A DNA stretch of 64,000 nucleotides from Crotalaria pallida (lineage: Eukaryota > Streptophyta > Magnoliopsida > Fabales > Fabaceae), in contig CM075653.1 of the NCBI GenBank assembly GCA_037953625.1, positions 7,564,001-7,628,000 of the forward strand. The letters are read 5' to 3'. A model generated the notes under the pieces. That model was not told the DNA's origin and searched no databases. It was given only the letters and a program-made list of their open reading frames with translations. The position numbers were made by a program, and so were the translations under genes. Positions 56,238 to 64,000 of the stretch are shown piece by piece. Each line of letters begins with the position of its first letter. The first letter of the stretch is position 1.

Positions 56238-59200
56238 ATGGCTGCGGAATTAGGGCAACAGACGGTGGAGCTGTCGATGCTTGTGTCGCGAGCCGCGAAC
56301 GATTCGTATAGCTCGCTGAAAGAATTGGTGGAGAAATGCAGGTCCAGTGAGATATCGGATACTGATAAGAAGATTAGTATGCTCAAATTCCTTAGCAAGA
56401 CTCAGCAGCGAATGATTCGCCTCAATGTTCTAACCAAATGGTGCCAGCAGGTATAGACGTTTTTCGTGAAATTGGATTGTTGGGTGTTTGTAATTTTGAG
56501 TTTTGATCAATTTCTATGAAGAAAGTTGAAAAATTGGGAATTTATGTGGTTCTTGCTATCATTGTATCTTTAGTTGCAATGAAAATAATCAAAAGAAATA
56601 ATGGGATTGATATGATTTTATTTAGGGACTATTTATTAAAAAAAAAGTGATACAAAAGTGAGTTTGCAAAAGAGTGATTTTTGGGAAGCCGATAAATATA
56701 GCTTTAAAAAAAAGATGAAGTTCTGGTTTTTTTTGGCAGCCCAAGTAAATAAATTTTTTAATGGTAGCCCAACTAAATAAATTTGCAAGTGTTAGAAGTG
56801 ATTATTTTTTTAATCAAAATAGTCACTCTTTTTTTGGTTAATAATTTTAAAAAAGGGTCGCTCAATTGAAATTTTGGTGTACCTTGTTTGTGTTCGATAA
56901 GGTAAGATAATGAGTGTTAAAGCAGGGAAGAAAAAAACTTATTTTTATTGGGTTTTCTAATAATTTGTTGCCTTTACAGGTTCCTTTGATACAACATTGT
57001 CAGCAACTGGCTTCTACTGTTTCGAATCACGATATGTGTTTTACTCAAGCTTCGGATTCGTTGTTTTTCATGCATGAGGGGCTTCAGCAAGCTCGTGCTC
57101 CAGTTTATGATGTACCATCAGCTGTTGAAATCCTTCTAACAGGAAGTTACCAGCGTATGCCGAAATGTATAGAAGATGTGGGTACTCAGTATACCTTGAA
57201 TGAAGATCAGCAAAAGCCTGCTTTGAAGAAGCTGGACATGCTTGTACGATCAAAATTGCTCGAAGTTACTCTTCCAAAAGAAATTTCTGACATAAAAGTG
57301 TCTGATGGTACAGCATTGGTTAGGGTGGATGGGGAGTTTAAGGTTTTAATGACTCTTGGTTACAGAGGAAACCTATCCTTGTGGAGGATATTACATTTAG
57401 AATTGCTTGTTGGTGAAAAAAATAAACCCGTGAAATTGGAAGAAATGAGGAGTCATATACTTGGAGATGATCTACAGAGACGAATGGCTGCAGCCGAAAA
57501 TCCGTTTTCAATATTGTACTCAGTTCTGCATGAGCTATGTGTTGCACTTGTCATGGACACCGTCTTAAGGCAAGTGCAATTTCTTCGACAAGGAAGATGG
57601 AAAGATGCGATTAAGTTTGAGGTCATAACTGAAGGTGGCATGGGTCATGGAGCAAGTTCCAGTTCTGTGCAAAACCCTGATGGGGAATCCGACTCAACTG
57701 GTCTACGGACTCCAGGGTTAAAAATTATATACTGGTTAGATTTTGATAAAAATGCTGGTATGTCTGACTCAGGTGTGTGCCCGTATATAAAAATTGAACC
57801 TGGACCAGATCTTCAGATAAAGTGTCACCACAGCAACTTTGTCATAGATCCGCTGACGGGAAAGGAGGCAGAACTTTCGTTGGACCAGAGTTGTATTGAT
57901 GTTGAGAGATTGCTGCTGAGAGCTATTTGCTGCAACAGATATACTCGTCTGCTGGAAATTAAAAGAGAACTGGGAAAAAATATTCAGGTCTGTCGAACAG
58001 GAGATGATGTTGTTCTCCAATCTCAAGTGGGTGAACCTGATATTGAATATAAACAGGTTAGTTCACATTTATTTGGGAAATTTTTTCTTGGGAGCTTGGA
58101 GTGTCTCTCATTTGGGGTTTTGGTTTATGTGCTTTTTCTTTGCTGTCACCTCGAGATAGGTTTTTTAATATTTACATTCTTTTTATTTCAGAAAACTAGA
58201 GTCTCATTTGATTGTTCTCTTATTATGGTAGTGCAATTACATTACTTCATACTAATTGTTTATCTGGGGAATGTTTGTAGTTAGACTATGAAATTTGCTC
58301 CCTGTTAAGTATGTGTGTGAAAATTCCATTGTTCGATAAACCTTTGTTGATGTACATGTTAATGTTTGCTAAGCGTTTTTTTCTCTATGTTATGGTAAAG
58401 AGGTTTCATTGGACAGAATTATATTAATCTATATTATGCAGTGTCTGCCAAAGGTTTGGGGTTTACGATGTTGATTTGATGATATGCTTGTGTTTTTCGG
58501 TGAGATGCTTTTTACCTGTACATTATACGATCTACGGTAGCTGTAATGCTGTATCATGGTTTCATTCATGATAAACTTCCTTTTGACACTCTTTCTACTC
58601 GCACACACAGATATGTATATATTATATAAAATTCTTTTTATCGAAATAAAAGAGTTCCTTGTTAATCTTCTTTGTCTAATTCTGTTTTCTACCTTCTTCC
58701 ATTCAATCTTGCATGGGATTTTAAAATTTAGATCTGTCTCTGTCTGTAGAAGGATGATAAGTGCTGCAGCAAGGACTCTGACGGGCATGAGGTATTATGT
58801 GTGCGTGCCTATGGCTCATCTTTTTTTACCCTTGGAATTAATATAAGGTATATTTCTTTACTCACTTTTTCCTGATCTATCTTGCTTTTTTACTTTAGGG
58901 TTTCTCAAACCTCCTCCCATGTTTTGTTATTCAGAAATGGCCGTTTTCTTCTTCAATCATCACAAAACATAGTTGCTTCATCAGCTCTGTTAGAATGCGA
59001 AGAAGCTTTGAATCAGGGATCAATGACTGCTGCAGAGGTCTTCATAAGCTTGAGAAGCAAAAGTATATTGCACTTATTTGCTTCTGTTGGAAGGGTTTTA
59101 GGTCTTCAGGTATATTTATCAGTTCCCTCATCTATTATTGTTAAAAAAATAAAATCCTAAAGCAGTTTGGGCTGTCTTTCAGACTGATTAAATTATTAAG

Positions 59201-62200
59201 AATACTTGATTACCTAGGACATATGGCTTATGGGGCACTCTTGCAGGTATTTGAGCATGGATTTAGTTCAGTTAAAATACCCAAGAGCATTTCGAATGGT
59301 TCAGCCACGGTGATGATGGGATTTCCAGACTGTGGAAGCTCTTACTTTTTGCTGATGCAACTTGATAAGGATTTCAAGCCCGTGTTCAAATTGTTAGAGA
59401 CTCAGCCAGATCCATCTTCAAAAGATAATTTATTTGGTGACCTTAATCAGGTGCTGCGGTCCAAGAATATTGATATAGGACTGATGCAGGTGCATGAAGA
59501 TGACATGAATTGCCTTGTTGACTGTGGAAAATTACGCTCACTTTTGCCCAATGTTGCTTGTCCAAATCAAACATCTGGACATGAGTTTCTTTCCGACATT
59601 CGGATTGAGAGTTCTATGCAGATTGCCAGAAGTCATACATCAGGTTTTTCATCACTCGTTGACGAAGTGTTTGGACATGTGAAAGGGTCTTCTGCGCCTC
59701 CATTCTCTGTTCAAAATCCCTCTTCATCGTTGAATGCATCACTACCTTCTCATTATGGTTCTGTCCCAATGAATTACCATAGTATAAAAGCAGGAACAAA
59801 AGCTTCTAGTGTTACTACTCACTATAGTGGTTCCGTCTTCTCACCAGGCAGTGTGAAGGGCCCAGTCCAATCTGGTTCTGTTGGCTCAGTTTCCTCTGGG
59901 CAGGGAAGGAGCACAGCCGGGAAAAAGCTATCTGCTTCAAAGTCTGAACAAGATTTGGCTTCTCTTAAATCTCCACATTCAGTTGACATTGGTTCGCCTA
60001 CTGCAATGGATGAAGATCAGCCAAGATTGTTAACTGATACTTCTACTGATGGTGGAAGTCGGTCATCCCGACTATTATCTCCTCCGCGGCCTACTAACTC
60101 TCGAATGTCCATTTCCAGACCTAATGGACCTCATGTTGAATCATTCAAGGTTGCTGGATCTAACTCATGTGCCACAACTCCCGTATGTAAGATACATTCT
60201 TCGTGTCATCTTTTTTTACTACTTGGAGTATTACATGTTTTATATTTTTTTAATTTTATTTATTTTTTTGTTAAGCCATATATGACTAAAAAAATGAATC
60301 TTTACAGCCCAGGCAGTGGAATCCACAGTTAATTATAGCCCAAGTGAAGATTTTATCTCTAAACATGAGAAAAAATCTCGAAAACGAACAGCTTCAGATA
60401 TGTTGAATTTGATCCCATCTCTTCAAGGTCTTGAAAAAAACTCAGGAATCTGTAAGAGAAGAAAGATTTCAGATTTTTCTGGCTCTCAACTATCTTTGCC
60501 ACAAGGTGTCATATCTACTGAAATGATACCTAAAGCTGAAGCACACAGTTATGGAAGTTTAATTGCAGAAGCAAATAAAGGGAATGCTCCATCTAGCATT
60601 TATGTAGCTGCCCTTTTACATGTTGTTAGGCACTGTTCACTTTGCATTAAGCATGCTAGACTAACCAGCCAGATGGATGCATTAGACATCTCATATGTTG
60701 AAGAAGTGGGTTTAAGAAGTGCTTCCTCTAACATTTGGTTCCGACTTCCATTTGCTAGAGGTGATACATGGCAATATATATGCTTGCGACTTGGAAAACC
60801 TGGTTGTGTGTATTGGGATGTCAAAATAAGTGACCAGCACTTCCGGGATTTATGGGAGCTTCAGAAAGGTGGCAGTAACACACCATGGGGTTCAGGTGTA
60901 CGGATTGCTAATACATCTGATATAGATTCACATATACATTATGATCCTGATGGTGTTGTTCTGAGTTATCAATCTGTTGAGGTAGATAGTATAAAGAAAT
61001 TAGTGGCTGATATCCAAAGGCTTGCAAATGCACGAACATTTGCCCTTGGCATGCGGAAATTGCTTGGCGTAAGAGCAGATGAGAAGTCAGAAGAGCTCAT
61101 TCCTAGTTCTGATGTTAAAGGTTCTGGAGCCAAGGTTGCTTCTGATACTTCAGACAAACTATTGGAACAAATGAGAAAGGCATTTAAAATTGAAGCAGTT
61201 GGACTGATGAGCTTGTGGTTTAGCTTTGGTTCAAGTGTCCTTGCTCGGTTTGTTGTTGAGTGGGAATCTGGTAAAGAGGGTTGCACAATGCACGTATCTC
61301 CGGACCAACTCTGGCCTCATACCAAGGTTTGTTTATTTCTCATCGACTGATTGCTATTTGTTTCTTGAATCTTCCCATTCTGTTTATTTGGTGTCGGTAA
61401 TAGATGCATACTCTTCTCTCATGCTTTGGAATATTGATAATTACATCAAATTAGAACTACGCATGCTACATTACAATTCGTGATGGCTTCAATCTTTTTT
61501 CTGGCTCACTGAATTTGTTATTTCCCTCCATAATTCTGGATTTATGTTCCCTTTCACGAGGATTAATTGATATACATGATCCAATAAAGGTATTTTTTTT
61601 TCCTTTGACTGAAGCTGGCCCATCTCTAATGTATTAACTTTTGCAGGATATTGAACATCTTTCTTTTGCTTTGTCAGCTGTTTATGCCTATTAAATCGAA
61701 AATGCATTATATTAATTATATTGTCATGATTATTTCTGTTGATTCATGACAGTTTTGTGCTTGATGCCATTTTTTTCCTGATATTTTCAAGGCCGACAAG
61801 TAACCACTCTACTTTATGTGTATTTTGTATTGTTATATCAAATGTTGTCTTGGTTCCTTCCCGATCCTGTTCCCAAGTAAAAATTCTGGGCACTTTATAG
61901 TTACAATATCTGATGCTTGTGTTCTATACAGTTTCTAGAAGATTTCATAAATGGAGCTGAAGTTTCACCACTTTTGGACTGCATTCGGCTGACTGCGGGT
62001 CCCTTACATGCTCTGGCAGCTGCAACCAGACCAGCACGAGCTGGTCCTGTTCCAGGTGTTGCAGCTGCTCTATCATCTATTCCTAAACAGACTGGTTATA
62101 TATCACCACAAGGACTTATGGTTGGTAATTCAACCACAAGTGCTGGTCAGCCTACATCTGGTCCTAGTGGAAACACTGTCATGTCTACTGCCAGTGGCCT

Positions 62201-64000
62201 CACTAATCAAACCCTTTCAATGTTAGCTGCTGCTGCTGCTGCCGGGCGTGGTGCCCCAGGCATTGTCCCCAGTTCACTTTTGCCCATCGATGTCTCTGTT
62301 GTGCTCCGTGGCCCCTATTGGATACGAATCATGTATAGGAAACAGTTTGCAGTTGATATGCGTTGTTTTGCTGGAGATCAGGTGTGGTTGCAGCCTGCGA
62401 CACCACCTAAAGATGGTCCTGCTTCTGGAGGGTCATTACCGTGCCCCCAGTTTCGACCTTTCATCATGGAACATGTTGCTCAGGAGTTGAACGGATTAGA
62501 TCCTAGTTTCACTGGACAACAGTCAGGTGGGCTGGCAAATTCAAATAATCCAAACCCTGGTTCAGGGTCACAGATATTGGCTGCAAATGGAAATAGAGTA
62601 AACCTGGCTGCTTCTGCTGCAATGTCTAGGACTGGAAATCAGGTAGCAGGTTTAAACCGTGTGGGAAATGCTTTAGCAGGATCTTCAAGTTTAGCTTTAA
62701 TGACATCGGCAGCCTCTCTACGTAGGACACCTGGAACCATTGTCCCTGCACATGTCAAAGGTGAGCTGAATACAGCCATTATTGGACTTGGTGATGATGG
62801 AGGATATGGAGGTGGTTGGGTTCCTCTTGTTGCTCTTAAGAAGGTTCTTAGAGGTATTCTTAAGTATCTTGGAGTGCTATGGCTATTTTCCCAGTTGCCT
62901 GATCTTTTGAAAGAGATCCTAGGATCCATTTTGAAGGAAAATGAAGGTGCACTTCTAAACTTGGACCCTGAGCAACCTGCATTACGGTTTTTTGTTGGGT
63001 ATGTTTTTTCTCCCACGCTTACTACCCTACTTTTTTTTTGTTTCTAGAAGCTTTTGTGCCTTTTCTTTGTCTTTATGCTAACCTCTCTTCTGCTATAATT
63101 TGTTGTGTTCCTTCTTGATATGAAGGCTTCTGCTATCTCTTTCCTTTCATGCTTTAATAAGGGCGAACTGAAAAGAAAATAGAAAAGACAAGTTACAGTT
63201 GTTGGATTATGAAAATTAATGAAAAATACTTTTTTAATCAAATTTACTCATTTAGGTTTCTTATTTTCAACATGATGCATCAAATTAATTTTCAGTGTAA
63301 TAAGATGCATATTGATACCTTATGACTTATCACCTATTAGCTGGTTTTGAAAATCTTATTAACTATCATCTTCTTAGGCTTTTACTTGCAATTTTTTTAA
63401 AGTTACCATAAAAGCATTTTTCTCCATCTTTCTGCAGGGGCTATGTATTTGCTGTTAGTGTCCATAGAGTTCAGCTTCTTCTTCAGGTGTTAAGTGTAAA
63501 ACGCTTTCATCAGCAGCAGCAACAGCAGCAAAACCCAAATCCTCCACAGGACGAATTAACTCAAACTGAAATAAGTGAAATATGTGACTACTTTAGCCGT
63601 CGAGTTGCCTCAGAGCCATATGATGCTTCTCGTGTTGCATCATTCATAACTATGCTCACCTTACCTGTGTCGGTTCTTAGAGAATTCTTAAAGTTAATAG
63701 CTTGGAAAAAGGGGTTACCCCAAGCACAAGTTGGAGATATGGTTTCAGCTCAAAAACCACGGATTGAATTATGTCTTGAAAATCATTCTGGGTTAAATGT
63801 GGATGACAATTCAGAGAGCTCGTCTGCATTCAAAAGCAACATCCATTACAACCGCCTGCATAATTCTGTTGATTTTGCTCTCACTGTTGTTCTTGATTCT
63901 GCTCACATCCCTCATGTCAACGCCGCCGGTGGTGCTGCTTGGTTGCCATACTGTGTTTCGGTAAGGTTGAGATATTCATTTGGCGAAACTCCTAATGTAT
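56238..64000 (+). CDS. MED14: Mediator complex subunit MED14 (SWP/RGR1), partial at right edge
   Basis: Large nuclear scaffold subunit linking Mediator head, middle and tail for RNA polymerase II transcription; in plants known as STRUWWELPETER. Exons: 56238-56450, 56980-58056, 58750-58847, 58935-59109, 59247-60182, 60313-61326, 61932-62998 and 63438 to beyond 64000; all GT-AG and phase-consistent, about 1,714 residues so far. The N-terminal MED14 domain is recognisable (VELSMLVSRAANDSYSSLKE, FLSKTQQRMIRLNVLTKWC). Later landmarks are RAYGSSFFTLGIN, TKFLEDFINGAEV-like, LTAGPLHALAAATRPARA and GGYVFAVSVHRVQLLLQVLS. Low-complexity tracts: seven alanines (near 62230) and seven glutamines (near 63512). 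Probably under 100 residues are missing. Confidence 0.93.

Noticed and set aside
58057..58284. C-terminal extension of MED14 exon 2
   Set aside because: Intron read-through after a GTTAGT donor; the conserved protein resumes in phase at 58750.

Overview
The window is nuclear DNA from a dicot plant, most likely a legume. Support for this is AT-rich non-coding DNA, GT-AG introns, plant-specific families (pathogenesis-related PR-4/hevein, a DRIP-type RING ligase, MED14/SWP) and a dense mixture of plant transposons. Species was not determined. No prokaryotic or organellar features were seen.

Five host genes are supported. On the minus strand: a single-exon CAF1-type deadenylase (8435-9400); a seven-exon DRIP-like RING E3 ubiquitin ligase (14726-19384); a two-exon PR-4 barwin gene (33712-35225); and a two-exon hevein-plus-barwin PR-4 gene (42989-45600). 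On the plus strand: the Mediator subunit gene MED14 (from 56238, running off the right edge). Nothing suggests operon-like co-regulation. The two PR-4 genes are a local paralogous pair with and without a chitin-binding domain.

The left 19 kb shows local segmental duplication. A decayed copy of the DRIP locus lies at 6466-8245, beside CAF1, and the CAF1 upstream module is present in three copies (about 1522-1830, 9420-11100, 11112-13800). The copies serve as natural before/after comparisons: a Helitron, a Stowaway MITE and a short solo LTR each occur in one copy while the paralogous copy keeps the uninterrupted site.

The middle (20.5-30.3 kb) is a nest. A 5'-truncated LINE on the minus strand is split by a 2.9-kb solo-LTR-like element and by a young 5.3-kb Ty1/copia element that has nearly identical LTRs, a frameshift in pol and a homopurine poly-G tract. 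The stretch 30-48 kb holds SINEs with target-site duplications (TSDs), a short LINE-derived retroposon, several fold-back MULE-like elements with 9-11 bp TSDs, hAT elements, and a 2.2-kb Pack-MULE that has captured HMG-box (HMGB) gene exons.

From 48.5 to 55.8 kb there are two copies, in opposite orientation, of one gag-only Ty3/gypsy-like family. Their LTRs contain a variable-number tandem repeat of about 44 bp. The second copy ends about 80 bp upstream of the MED14 TATA box. I found no evidence for a defence system or other wholly new machinery. The best candidates for novelty are the gag-only LTR family, the Pack-MULE and the duplicated DRIP/CAF1 block.
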